The notes beneath the pieces were generated by a model. The model saw nothing but the letters and a program-made list of their open reading frames with translations, searched no databases and was not told the DNA's origin. A DNA stretch of 64,000 nucleotides. Origin: Bacteroidota bacterium (GTDB lineage: Bacteria > Bacteroidota > Bacteroidia > Flavobacteriales > Weeksellaceae). How positions within the stretch are numbered: the stretch's first letter is position 1; the number at the start of each line of letters is the position of its first letter. The position numbers were made by a program, and so were the translations under genes. Where the stretch lies: contig JAEWZO010000023.1 in NCBI GenBank assembly GCA_023458415.1, positions 8,157 through 72,156 of the forward strand, given 5' to 3'. Below, piece by piece: positions 1 through 8,292 of the stretch.

Positions 1-678
1 CTTCACCTCCTCGAAAAAAACGTCGAGAAAAAAGGTGTGGACACCGTTCAGAACTGGAAAAAGGTTATGAATGATGTCAAGGCAAAAGGCATCAGCAAAG
101 TAATTCTGGGTGGCGATTTGGGTGAAAAAGAATCTCTGGAAATTCTTTTCGACGATCTTCAGAATTTTGAATTTAAATATATTCTGGGAAATCACGACAG
201 CATTAAAAACTACAAAAAATTCGATCCGAGAACGGAAGGAAAAGATGAACTTTTCTACACCGCAGAAATCAATGACCGCAACTGTATTTTTCTGGATACA
301 TCATCGTACAAACTCCGCAAAGATCAGCAGGAATTTCTGGAAGAATGGCTTGTTGGCGCAGTAAATCCGGTGATCTTCATCCATCATCCGGTGCTGAATA
401 TCGGGACTTGGATGGATAAAGAGCATCCGCTGAAGAACAGAGAAAAAGTGGAGGAAACAATCAATGCATCCGGAAAGAAAGTCACGCTCATTTGCGGACA
501 TTACCATCAGTTCCACGAGAAATCTTCGGAGTTCATCCGGCAAATTATCGCTCCTGCGGTTTCCTACCAGATTCCTTATGGAGAAAATTATCAGAAAGAT
601 GCTTCAACATTCGGTTATTTAATTCTGGATTTCGCCGAAAATAATGTGCACGTAGAAAAAGTAATGTTTAATAAATAA
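1..678 (+). CDS. Calcineurin-like metallophosphoesterase, 5' end cut off by the window
   Basis: The reading frame is open from base 1, so the true start lies upstream; the GTG at 37 is only an internal candidate. The visible 225 residues carry the conserved metallophosphoesterase blocks in order: GGDLGE, GNHDS, FIHHP and CGHYH, which supply Asp, Asn/His and His ligands to a two-metal centre. The first block (DxH) should lie just outside the window. Length and order fit CpdA/Icc-like cytosolic phosphodiesterases, but nothing visible fixes the substrate, so cyclic AMP is only one possibility. No signal peptide can be judged. It ends 67 bases before purH on the same strand, separated by a short heptad repeat. 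Family is sure; specific activity is not. Confidence 0.85.
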   Translation, partial: LHLLEKNVEKKGVDTVQNWKKVMNDVKAKGISKVILGGDLGEKESLEILFDDLQNFEFKYILGNHDSIKNYKKFDPRTEGKDELFYTAEINDRNCIFLDTSSYKLRKDQQEFLEEWLVGAVNPVIFIHHPVLNIGTWMDKEHPLKNREKVEETINASGKKVTLICGHYHQFHEKSSEFIRQIIAPAVSYQIPYGENYQKDASTFGYLILDFAENNVHVEKVMFNK

Positions 679-695
679 TCATCAAATTAATCGCG

Positions 696-730
696 AGTCT
701 TGGTTTTTGAATCTTGGCTCCTGAATCTAA
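696..730. repeat. Short heptad-periodic repeat upstream of purH
   Basis: Reads as five 7-base units: AGTCTTG, GTTTTTG, AATCTTG, GCTCCTG, AATCTAA. Equivalently, two 14-base imperfect copies (TCTTGG + 8 nt ending TGAA) lie at 698-711 and 712-725. The A(A/G)TCT core recurs in the array at 37156-37233. Confidence 0.5.
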
Positions 731-745
731 TATCACTAGTAAAAT

Positions 746-2263
746 ATGTCAAAGAAAAGAGCCCTGATCAGTGTTTCCGACAAAAGCGGACTGACTGATT
801 TCGCTAAATTTTTAGAAAGCAACAATTACGAATTAATTTCAACCGGTGGAACCTTCAAACATCTTAAAGATGCCGGACTGAACCCAATCCAGATCGATGA
901 AGTCACCAACTTCCCGGAAATGTTGGACGGTCGTGTGAAAACTCTTCACCCGAAAGTTCACGGCGGATTATTGGCGGTACGTTCCAATGAAGAACATATG
1001 AAAACCGTTCAGGAACACGGAATCGGACTGATCGATATGGTCATCGTAAATCTTTATCCGTTTTTTGAGAATGTAAACAAAGATATTTCTCTGGCTGAAA
1101 AAGTAGAGTTCATCGACATTGGCGGGCCTTCAATGCTTCGTTCGGCGGCTAAAAATTTCGACAGTGTTGCGGTGATTACCGATGCGGAAGATTACACAAA
1201 AGTTCAGCAGGAAATGACTGACAACGGCGACACCACACTTGAAACCAGAAAGAAACTCGCAGGAAAAGTATTCAACCTGACTTCCGCTTACGATGCGGCA
1301 ATCTCCAGAATGCTTCTGGATGAAGAATATCCAACGTACCTGAGCGCTTCCTACAAAAAGGTTTCTGACCTGAGATACGGCGAAAACCCGCACCAATCGG
1401 CCGCTTATTACGCTTCCACATTCGAAAACGGCGCAATGAAAGATTTCGAGCAGTTGGGCGGAAAAGAACTTTCCTTCAACAACCTCCGCGATATGGATTT
1501 GTGCTGGAAAGTTGTTCAGGAATTCAAAGACGAAATGGCGTGCTGCGCAGTGAAGCATTCAACACCTTGCGGCGTTGCGGTGGGAACTTCAGCTTTGGAA
1601 ACCTACAAAAAAACATTTGAGTGCGATCCTGTTTCCATCTTTGGTGGAATCATCGCGATGAATTATAAAATTGATGCAGCAACTGCAGAGGAACTCAACA
1701 AAACCTTCCTCGAAATCGTAATGGCTCCGGACTTTGACGATGACGCACTTGCCATTCTCAACCAGAAGAAGAATCTGAGAGTCATTAAAATCAAAAATCC
1801 GGTTTCCGACAAGCAGACCTGGGTGAAAATTGATGGCGGAATCCTCGTTCAGGACAACGATTCACAGTTTTCAGAAGACATCAAAGCCGTTACTGAAATC
1901 AAACCGACAGCCGATCAGGAAAAAGCGCTGCTCTTCGCACAGCGTGTTGTGAAATATGTAAAATCAAACGCCATCGTGGTTTCCAACGGAATTCAGGCGC
2001 TGGGAATTGGTGGCGGACAGGTGAACAGAATCTGGGCAACCGAACAGGCCGTAGAACGTGCAAAACAGAAGTTCGATGGTGATCTTGTTCTGGCTTCTGA
2101 CGCATTCTTCCCGTTCCGTGATGTGGTGGATTTCTGCGCAGCGCAGGGCATCAAAGCCATCATTCAGCCGGGCGGCAGTATGAAGGATCAGGATTCCATT
2201 GATGCAGCCAACGAACACGGCATTCCGATGCTACTGACAGGGATGAGACATTTCCTGCATTGA
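746..2263 (+). CDS. purH: Bifunctional AICAR transformylase / IMP cyclohydrolase
   Basis: Catalyses the last two steps of de novo IMP synthesis in the cytosol: formylation of AICAR with 10-formyl-THF, then ring closure to IMP. The 505-residue protein has the usual two parts. The N-terminal MGS-like cyclohydrolase domain (about 1-190) contains SVSDKSGL, STGGT and KTLHPKVHGG. The C-terminal transformylase domain contains RYGENPHQ, the catalytic KHSTPCG and FGGIIA, and closes with IQPGGSMKDQ and GMRHFLH. Length is close to the family norm of about 510, so the ATG at 746 is well supported. purD follows on the same strand after 100 bases but has its own strong promoter. No purine riboswitch is visible upstream. 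Confidence 0.98.
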   Translation: MSKKRALISVSDKSGLTDFAKFLESNNYELISTGGTFKHLKDAGLNPIQIDEVTNFPEMLDGRVKTLHPKVHGGLLAVRSNEEHMKTVQEHGIGLIDMVIVNLYPFFENVNKDISLAEKVEFIDIGGPSMLRSAAKNFDSVAVITDAEDYTKVQQEMTDNGDTTLETRKKLAGKVFNLTSAYDAAISRMLLDEEYPTYLSASYKKVSDLRYGENPHQSAAYYASTFENGAMKDFEQLGGKELSFNNLRDMDLCWKVVQEFKDEMACCAVKHSTPCGVAVGTSALETYKKTFECDPVSIFGGIIAMNYKIDAATAEELNKTFLEIVMAPDFDDDALAILNQKKNLRVIKIKNPVSDKQTWVKIDGGILVQDNDSQFSEDIKAVTEIKPTADQEKALLFAQRVVKYVKSNAIVVSNGIQALGIGGGQVNRIWATEQAVERAKQKFDGDLVLASDAFFPFRDVVDFCAAQGIKAIIQPGGSMKDQDSIDAANEHGIPMLLTGMRHFLH

Positions 2264-2306
2264 TAAAAATCCCAGATTTTAAAGCCAAAAAAAGCAGCAA
2301 TACAAT

Positions 2307-2336
2307 TTGAAATAACCTTTCTAATTAGTATTTTTG
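2307..2336 (+). promoter_or_regulatory. Consensus Bacteroidota promoter for purD
   Basis: TTG at 2307-2309, a 19-base spacer and TATTTTTG at 2329-2336 match TTG-N19-TAnnTTTG exactly. Transcription should begin near 2341-2343, leaving a leader of about 20 bases before the ATG at 2364. Confidence 0.75.
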
Positions 2337-2363
2337 TTAACTACATAAAATAAGCTATTTATA

Positions 2364-3602
2364 ATGAGAATATTGATCGTTGGTAATGGAGGCAGAGAAT
2401 CTGCACTTGCCATGAAGCTGAAAGACGACAGCAGAATTACTAAAATGTATTTCGCGAAAGGCAACGCCACAACCGATGTTTTGGGGCAAAATGTAAATGA
2501 GGATACTGTTGAAGGTCTTAGAAAATTTGCTATTAAAGAAAAAATTGATCTGACGATAGTTGGTCCGGAAGCTACGTTGGTAGAAGGAATTGTAGATGAT
2601 TTCAGAATGCACGATCTGAAAATTTTCGGTCCGAGAAAAAGAGCTGCAGATTTGGAAGGGAGCAAAGCTTTCTCCAAAAAGTTTATGCAGTCTTATGGCG
2701 TGAAAACAGCTTCTGCTGAAATTTTTGATGCTTATCAGGACGCTATAAATTATGTGAAGAAACAAAGTTTCCCACTCGTGATTAAAGCCAGTGGTTTAGC
2801 CGGTGGTAAAGGAGTTGTAATTGCGGACAGCCTTGTTGTTGCAGAAGCTACCATCCACGATTTCATGATTAAAAGAATTTATGGTGATGCCGGAATTCAA
2901 GTAATCATCGAGGAATATCTTGTTGGTTTTGAAGCTTCAATTATTGCATTCTCCAACGGTGAAAAACTTTTCCCGTGCATCGCGGTAAAAGATTATAAGA
3001 AAGCCGGAAATGGCGACAAAGGTCCAAACACAGGCGGAATGGGAAGTGTGGCTCCAAGTCCGGAGTTCACGTCTGAGCATTTTGCAGATTTTGAGAAAAC
3101 TATTATTGAACCAACAGTTAAAGGGCTTATAGACTCTAACCTTCAGTTCAAAGGATTTATTTTCTTTGGTTTGATGGTGACGAAAAAAGGAACTTATCTT
3201 CTGGAATACAACATGAGAAGTGGTGATCCTGAAACACAGTCCATTATGGCGCTGATGGAAAATAATCTTCTGGATGTTATTTTAGCATGCATGGACGGCC
3301 GCGATGTAGAACTGAAATTCAGTGATAAAAAAGCGGTTTGTCTGGTGATGTGTTCCGGTGGTTATCCTCGCCAAATTGAAACAGGTTTCGAGATCAGAAA
3401 TACCGAAAAAGTTACCGATAGCCAGGTTCTGTTTGGGGGCGCCAGGATTTTGGGCGACCGTATTGTAACTTCCGGTGGCCGCGTAATCAGCTTGGTAGCA
3501 ACGGCCGACAGTTATGAGGAGGCTCGTAAAAAAGTGTATGCAGACGCCGAAACCATTCATTTCGATTACGAATTCTACAGAGAAGATATCGGAAAATTTT
3601 AA
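2364..3602 (+). CDS. purD: Phosphoribosylamine-glycine ligase (GAR synthetase)
   Basis: Second step of de novo purine synthesis: joins glycine to 5-phosphoribosylamine using ATP. The 412-residue protein is an ATP-grasp enzyme. It has an N-terminal domain (MRILIVGNGGRESALAMKL), the DLTIVGPEATLVEGI segment, an ATP-grasp core with KASGLAGGKGV and GPNTGGMG, and the metal-binding stretch LLEYNMRSGDPETQ. A C-terminal domain ends the protein. The length is normal for PurD (about 420). The ATG at 2364 is preceded by a perfect promoter and gives the canonical N-terminus. A clear intrinsic terminator follows within 10 bases of the stop, so purD is probably transcribed alone. Confidence 0.98.
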   Translation: MRILIVGNGGRESALAMKLKDDSRITKMYFAKGNATTDVLGQNVNEDTVEGLRKFAIKEKIDLTIVGPEATLVEGIVDDFRMHDLKIFGPRKRAADLEGSKAFSKKFMQSYGVKTASAEIFDAYQDAINYVKKQSFPLVIKASGLAGGKGVVIADSLVVAEATIHDFMIKRIYGDAGIQVIIEEYLVGFEASIIAFSNGEKLFPCIAVKDYKKAGNGDKGPNTGGMGSVAPSPEFTSEHFADFEKTIIEPTVKGLIDSNLQFKGFIFFGLMVTKKGTYLLEYNMRSGDPETQSIMALMENNLLDVILACMDGRDVELKFSDKKAVCLVMCSGGYPRQIETGFEIRNTEKVTDSQVLFGGARILGDRIVTSGGRVISLVATADSYEEARKKVYADAETIHFDYEFYREDIGKF

Positions 3603-3610
3603 AAACTGAA

Positions 3611-3633
3611 GCGTGATTTTTCACGCTTTTTTT
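3611..3633 (+). terminator. Intrinsic terminator after purD
   Basis: Six-base stem GCGTGA (3611-3616) / TCACGC (3621-3626) with a TTTT loop and a run of seven T. Confidence 0.85.
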
Positions 3634-3791
3634 AGAAGTTTTTTCCCGCTTTCCGCTGTATCTTTTTTGGTGTTGAAGATTTGTTGATAATTCTGAAATA
3701 CTGAAATCACCAAAAAAGGATGCCGCTGCAATCGGGGCTAGAAGTGATTATTTATTCAATTAAAATTTCAGAAAAAAAGTAAATTCATACA

Positions 3792-5321
3792 ATGCAAAAC
3801 GGAATTATTATTCTAGACTTCGGCTCACAGTACAACCAGCTTATTGCCAGAAGAATTCGTGAGCTGGGAGTGTATTCCGAGGTGTTGCCTTATAACACAC
3901 CGATTAGCGAAATTATTGCAAAAAAACCGTCGGGAATTATCCTTTCCGGTGGACCAAGTACCGTTAATGCAGAAAATGCACATTTGGTTGACGTGTCGCT
4001 TTTCGACCAAGAAATTCCGGTGTTGGGAATTTGTTACGGAATGCAGCTTATAACGCATCTTCTGGGCGGAAAAGTGAAAAAAGGACATAAAGGAGAATAC
4101 GGAAAATCTACTTTCGAAATATTAAGAAGTAATCCTCTTTTTGTCGGGATTTCGCGCCGTTCTACAGTGTGGATGAGCCATTTCGACGAGGTGGAAGAAG
4201 TTCCTGAAGGCTTTGAAGTTTCCGGAAAAAGTGACGTTATCGCAGCAATGGCTAACGAGAAGAAGAATATTTTTGCGCTGCAGTTTCATCCGGAAGTAAC
4301 GCACACTGAAGAAGGAGCAAAGATTATTGAAAACTTTGTCTTCAATATCTGTAAAGCTCCAAAAAACTGGAAGCTTACGAACTATATCGAAAAAACTGTT
4401 GCCCAAATCCGCGAAAAAGTTGGCGATCAGAAAGTGATTCTCGGTCTTTCAGGCGGAGTGGATTCTTCCGTTGCGGCAGTGTTGATTCACAAAGCAATTG
4501 GTGATCAGCTGACCTGTATTTTTGTTGATACCGGACTTCTTCGCAAGGATGAAGATAAGAAAGTAATGCAGAATTACGGCGACCATTTTCATCTGAACAT
4601 CAAACTTATTGATGCGTCGGAAAGATTTTTAAGTAAGCTGAAAGGCAAATCGGATCCTGAGGAAAAACGCAAAATTATCGGAAACGAGTTTGTTGCAGTT
4701 TTCGATGAAGAATCACATAAAATTGAAGGCGCTAAATTTTTAGCTCAGGGAACAATTTATCCCGACGTAATCGAAAGTCAGTCTGTAAAAGGTCCTTCCG
4801 CAGTAATAAAATCGCATCACAATGTGGGTGGGCTTCCGGAGGAAATGGATTTTGAACTTTTGGAACCGCTACGCGAACTTTTTAAAGACGAAGTAAGAAA
4901 AGTAGGTGAGGAGTTGGGAATTCCGCATCATTTGGTGTACCGTCATCCTTTTCCCGGACCTGGTTTGGGAATCCGGATTTTGGGTGAAGTGGATGCTGAA
5001 AAAGTAAGAATTCTACAGGAAGCAGATGATATTTTCATTAATGAACTTTATGAAAACAAACTGTACGACAAAGTTTCTCAGGCTTTTGTTGTGTTACTTC
5101 CGGTGAAATCTGTCGGAGTAATGGGAGATGAGAGAACTTATGAATATACTGCGGTAGTTCGTTCAGCCAACACTATCGATTTTATGACAGCAACCTTCAG
5201 TAAACTTCCGTGGGATTTTCTTGAAAATGTTTCGAACAGAATTATCAATGAAGTTCGAGGAATCAACCGTGTGGCGTACGACATTTCCAGTAAACCACCT
5301 GCAACAATTGAGTGGGAATAA
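3792..5321 (+). CDS. guaA: GMP synthase (glutamine-hydrolysing)
   Basis: Converts XMP to GMP with ATP and glutamine; cytosolic. The 509-residue protein has a class I glutamine amidotransferase domain (about 1-190) with the nucleophile Cys in GICYGMQ and the His/Glu pair in FHPEVTHTE. Next comes the ATP-pyrophosphatase domain with the P-loop LSGGVDSSVAA. The C-terminal dimerisation and XMP-binding region has HHNVGGLP, HPFPGPGLGIR and an end in KPPATIEWE. All hallmark residues are present and the length is typical (about 510-525). The 190-base upstream gap holds the purD terminator and AT-rich DNA; I found no convincing promoter or riboswitch there. A terminator follows the stop. Confidence 0.98.
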   Translation: MQNGIIILDFGSQYNQLIARRIRELGVYSEVLPYNTPISEIIAKKPSGIILSGGPSTVNAENAHLVDVSLFDQEIPVLGICYGMQLITHLLGGKVKKGHKGEYGKSTFEILRSNPLFVGISRRSTVWMSHFDEVEEVPEGFEVSGKSDVIAAMANEKKNIFALQFHPEVTHTEEGAKIIENFVFNICKAPKNWKLTNYIEKTVAQIREKVGDQKVILGLSGGVDSSVAAVLIHKAIGDQLTCIFVDTGLLRKDEDKKVMQNYGDHFHLNIKLIDASERFLSKLKGKSDPEEKRKIIGNEFVAVFDEESHKIEGAKFLAQGTIYPDVIESQSVKGPSAVIKSHHNVGGLPEEMDFELLEPLRELFKDEVRKVGEELGIPHHLVYRHPFPGPGLGIRILGEVDAEKVRILQEADDIFINELYENKLYDKVSQAFVVLLPVKSVGVMGDERTYEYTAVVRSANTIDFMTATFSKLPWDFLENVSNRIINEVRGINRVAYDISSKPPATIEWE

Positions 5322-5334
5322 ATCAAATAAATTA

Positions 5335-5362
5335 AAAAGTTCGCTTTTTAGCGAACTTTTTT
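5335..5362. terminator. Bidirectional intrinsic terminator between guaA and the convergent lipoprotein gene
   Basis: Ten-base stem AAAGTTCGCT (5336-5345) / AGCGAACTTT (5350-5359) with a TTTT loop. T-runs follow on both strands, serving guaA (+) and the gene ending at 5361 (-). Confidence 0.85.
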
Positions 5363-6002
5363 ATTCAACTGACAGACCGTGCGATTTCATCCGCTCCTTA
5401 AAGTAGAAATTACTGATGCGCAGTGTATCCGGATACTGAAAAAATTCCACTTGATTTTTCTTCAGATTGTATAAAGTATAAAAAGGAACTTTATCCGAGG
5501 AATTGCCTAACAGAACAACTTCGTCACTGTTCTTCCAGAAACCTTCTTCTATAAAATAAGATGGACCGTAGAAACCAATTTGTTCTGCACTGTTTTTCTG
5601 CAGATCAACAAGAACTATTTTCTGATCGGCTTCAAAACTGATATTTCCTTTTTCATCAGGTTGCCACTGGTAAGAATCAAAATCAATATACTTCGTTTGG
5701 TCGCTGTTGAAAAGCAAAAACGGCTGATAAATTTTATTGAATGCAGAATCTTTTGCAGTAATATGATGAGTTGCCATTCGCTGCATTTCGGCTGTGTTTT
5801 CCGGTTCAAAACAGTCGAAGGAAAAATCGGGATTTTCTTTTTGGTAAAATTCAATCCATAGCGAAAGGTTTAGTGCAGGAATTTTTGCAGAATCTGTTTG
5901 AACGAGGCGTAAAGAATCAACATTAGAATCTGAAACCGTGCTTGGAGGATTCTTATCTGTACAAGCGGCAACTGAAAGCAAAATAAAAATGGCTTTTTTC
6001 AC
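5361..6002 (-). CDS. Putative lipoprotein of unknown function
   Basis: A 213-residue protein with a short signal peptide and a lipobox-like LSVAAC at residues 9-14, suggesting export and lipidation at that Cys. A Ser/Asp/Thr-rich linker follows, then a soluble domain with no motif I recognise. The body is rich in aromatic residues and Asp/Glu and has stretches of alternating hydrophobic residues (KIVLVDLQ, EVVLLGNSS, PFYTLYNL) suggesting a beta-rich fold. It stands alone between the guaA terminator and the divergent helicase gene. Function unknown. Gene reality is supported by the signal peptide, the shared terminator and clean intergenic spacing. Confidence 0.75.
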   Translation of the reverse strand: MKKAIFILLSVAACTDKNPPSTVSDSNVDSLRLVQTDSAKIPALNLSLWIEFYQKENPDFSFDCFEPENTAEMQRMATHHITAKDSAFNKIYQPFLLFNSDQTKYIDFDSYQWQPDEKGNISFEADQKIVLVDLQKNSAEQIGFYGPSYFIEEGFWKNSDEVVLLGNSSDKVPFYTLYNLKKNQVEFFQYPDTLRISNFYFKERMKSHGLSVE

Positions 6003-6061
6003 ATGACTAATTTAGAAAAATTCTGATATTTTCCTCTTGACATATTCAAAACATCACTGAA

Positions 6062-6091
6062 TTGAGGGCGTTTCAAAAAAAACTATCTTTG
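6062..6091 (+). promoter_or_regulatory. Consensus promoter abutting the helicase start codon
   Basis: TTG (6062-6064), a 19-base spacer and TATCTTTG (6084-6091). The ATG at 6096 begins only 4 bases after the -7 box, so the mRNA is predicted to be leaderless. Confidence 0.75.
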
Positions 6092-6095
6092 CAGG

Positions 6096-7448
6096 ATGGA
6101 AAAACTCACCTTCGCTGATTTTGATCTTCCCGAAAAAATTCTGGATGTTCTTGCAGATCAGGAACTTTTCGAACCAACGCCAATTCAGGAAAAAAGTTTC
6201 AAACCGATTCTTTCCGGCCGCGATATTATGGGCATTGCACAAACCGGAACCGGCAAAACTTTGGCCTATCTTCTTCCAGTTCTCAAGCAGTGGAAATACA
6301 ATAAAAACGGAAATCCAACTGTTTTGGTTCTTGTTCCGACGCGTGAACTTGTGGTTCAGGTTGCAGAAATTCTGGAGAATCTAACGCAGAATATTACGGC
6401 GCGTGTAATCGGCGTATACGGTGGTAAAAATATCAATACCCAGAAACTTCTCTTTAACGACGGTTGCGACATTCTTGTAGGAACTCCGGGTCGGGTAATG
6501 GATTTGGCGATTGATAATGCAATTTCTCTTAAGGAAGTTCAGAAGCTGATTATTGATGAATTTGATGAAATGCTGAATTTGGGTTTCCGTCCGCAACTCA
6601 CGCACATTTTCGAGATGATGAAGGAGAGAAGACAAAATATTCTGTTTTCGGCAACGATGACGGAAGCTGTTGATGAAATGCTGGATGAGTATTTTGCCGG
6701 ACCTGTGGAAATTTCACTCGCAAAATCGGGAACTCCGCTCGAAAAAATTGAACAGACCGGCTACAAAGTTGAAAACTTCAATACCAAGGTTAATCTTCTT
6801 GAGCATCTTCTGAAGAAAGACGACGAGATGTCGAAAGTTCTAGTGTTCTGCAACAATAAGAAACATGCAGATGTACTTTTCACCAAAATTGATGAGCTTT
6901 TTCCGGAGAATTTTGATGTCATTCACTCCAATAAATCACAAAATTACCGTCTGAACGCGATGAAAAGATTTCAGAACGAAGAAATTCGCGGACTGATTAC
7001 AACCGACGTCATGGCAAGAGGTCTTGATATTTCGGATATCACGCATGTTGTAAATTTTGAAGTTCCTGAAGTTCCGGAGCAGTACATCCACAGAATTGGT
7101 AGAACCGGACGTGCCGATAAAGACGGAAAAGCGGTTTCATTCATCACAAAAAAAGAAGATGAGCAGCTTCTTGAAGTGGAAATGTTGATGAATAAAGAGC
7201 TTACCATGATTGATTTTCCTTCGGAAGTGAAAATTAATCCTGTGAAAATTGCTTCTGAAAAAGAAGAAGTGAAAATGAAAAATGCCCATACCGTGAAAAT
7301 TGAAGAAGGCGGTGGTGCATTTCACGAAAAGAAAGCTAAAAACACGAAAGAAAACTGGGGTGGACCTCACAAAAGAAAACCACCTAAGAAACAGGGTGCA
7401 AACCGTGCTCAGCAGAAAGCAAAATCCAAAGCAAAAAGAAAAAAATAA
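6096..7448 (+). CDS. DEAD-box family ATP-dependent RNA helicase (DEFD variant)
   Basis: A 450-residue SF2 RNA helicase, probably acting in ribosome assembly or mRNA turnover. Motifs in order: AQTGTGKT (I), PTRELVVQ (Ia), GTPGR (Ib), DEFD (II), SAT (III), then domain 2 with TTDVMARGLDI (V) and HRIGRTGR (VI). Motif II is DEFD rather than DEAD; the acidic residues for Mg-ATP are kept. After about residue 360 a basic tail rich in Lys (ending KSKAKRKK) probably binds RNA. The ATG at 6096 sits 4 bases behind a perfect -7 box, which both fixes the start and suggests a leaderless transcript. A terminator follows the stop. RhlE-like by layout, but the subgroup is not certain. Confidence 0.93.
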   Translation: MEKLTFADFDLPEKILDVLADQELFEPTPIQEKSFKPILSGRDIMGIAQTGTGKTLAYLLPVLKQWKYNKNGNPTVLVLVPTRELVVQVAEILENLTQNITARVIGVYGGKNINTQKLLFNDGCDILVGTPGRVMDLAIDNAISLKEVQKLIIDEFDEMLNLGFRPQLTHIFEMMKERRQNILFSATMTEAVDEMLDEYFAGPVEISLAKSGTPLEKIEQTGYKVENFNTKVNLLEHLLKKDDEMSKVLVFCNNKKHADVLFTKIDELFPENFDVIHSNKSQNYRLNAMKRFQNEEIRGLITTDVMARGLDISDITHVVNFEVPEVPEQYIHRIGRTGRADKDGKAVSFITKKEDEQLLEVEMLMNKELTMIDFPSEVKINPVKIASEKEEVKMKNAHTVKIEEGGGAFHEKKAKNTKENWGGPHKRKPPKKQGANRAQQKAKSKAKRKK

Positions 7449-7472
7449 ATCCGGAATAACTCCGGATTTTTT
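7447..7472 (+). terminator. Intrinsic terminator after the helicase gene
   Basis: AAATCCGG (7447-7454) / CCGGATTT (7462-7469) with a 7-base loop and a T-run to 7472. The stem overlaps the stop codon. Confidence 0.8.
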
Positions 7473-7483
7473 GTTGTCTAAGT

Positions 7484-8180
7484 TTATTCGACTAAGAATT
7501 TCTGGCTGTATTTCAGATTGACCATTGCAAAATAAGCGCCCTTCGGTAATCCCATTGTAGAAATCGAAGTTTCCTTCGTGACGTTTTCAGTTGTTTTCTT
7601 CCGAACCTCTTTACCAGACATATCAAAAATGCGCACCTCCGAAATTTCTTCCGGAGATATGATTCTTACGTTTTTATAAACTCTGTCGAAAGCAATCTGC
7701 AGATTTTTCTTGGTAGCGTTTTCATCGGACAGAATGTGTGCTATGTAAAATGCTTCAACCTGCTCCCAGTCCTCAATTTTTGTCACTTTTAGATGAGCTT
7801 CATACTGCCCGTTATAGGTCACTGTATAGTAGTATTCTGTTCCCACAGGCGCGTCAATATAGAATTGAAATAATTGGGGACGAAATTTGATAAACCTCAT
7901 CTGCTAAGCCCGGAATATCAACCCACATAGTTACCTCCATTTCACCTGTTTTTACAAATTTTCTTTCCCATTGAGAGAAGCTAATTGGACCTTCAAAATG
8001 ATGGAGATATTGACATTGTAACATCGTACTAAACAGTGTGATTGTGCTCTCGGTCCCATTAGGAACATCAATATTGTTAATTTTTACTATGCTCCAGGTT
8101 GGACTTGTAATACTGCTGTGAAATTGAGCGAAATAGAATAAGCTGCAATAAAAAAATGAAAACAAGAGAAGTTTTTTCAT
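7484..8180 (-). pseudogene. Frameshifted secreted T9SS cargo protein
   Basis: Two minus-strand frames together look like one protein. The 5' part (8180-7854) starts MKKLLLFSFFYCSLFYFAQ, a good signal peptide. The 3' part (7900-7484) ends in a typical T9SS type A sorting tail (EVRIFDMSGKEVRKK, then GLPKGAYFAMVNL, ending KFLVE). The frames overlap for 47 bases around 7854-7900, and the sense switches near IDAPVGTEYYY. One extra base or two missing bases in an AT-rich stretch would explain it. Neither half is sensible alone: one lacks the sorting tail, the other lacks the signal peptide. The mature region is not recognised. It may be a real decayed gene or a sequence error. Confidence 0.7.
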
Positions 8181-8280
8181 GGTATAGTTTTTATAAAATT
8201 AGAAACAAACATTAATAGTGAAATACGTATTTCGTGGTATTTTTTACTTGGTTGAAAAGTGCCTTTTCACTCATATTAAT

Positions 8281-8288
8281 TACATTTG
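8281..8288 (+). promoter_or_regulatory. -7 promoter element abutting the ppc start codon
   Basis: TACATTTG matches TAnnTTTG and ends 4 bases before the ATG at 8293. No TTG lies at the usual -33 distance, so the box is strong but the upstream half is weak. Confidence 0.6.
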
Positions 8289-8292
8289 TTGA

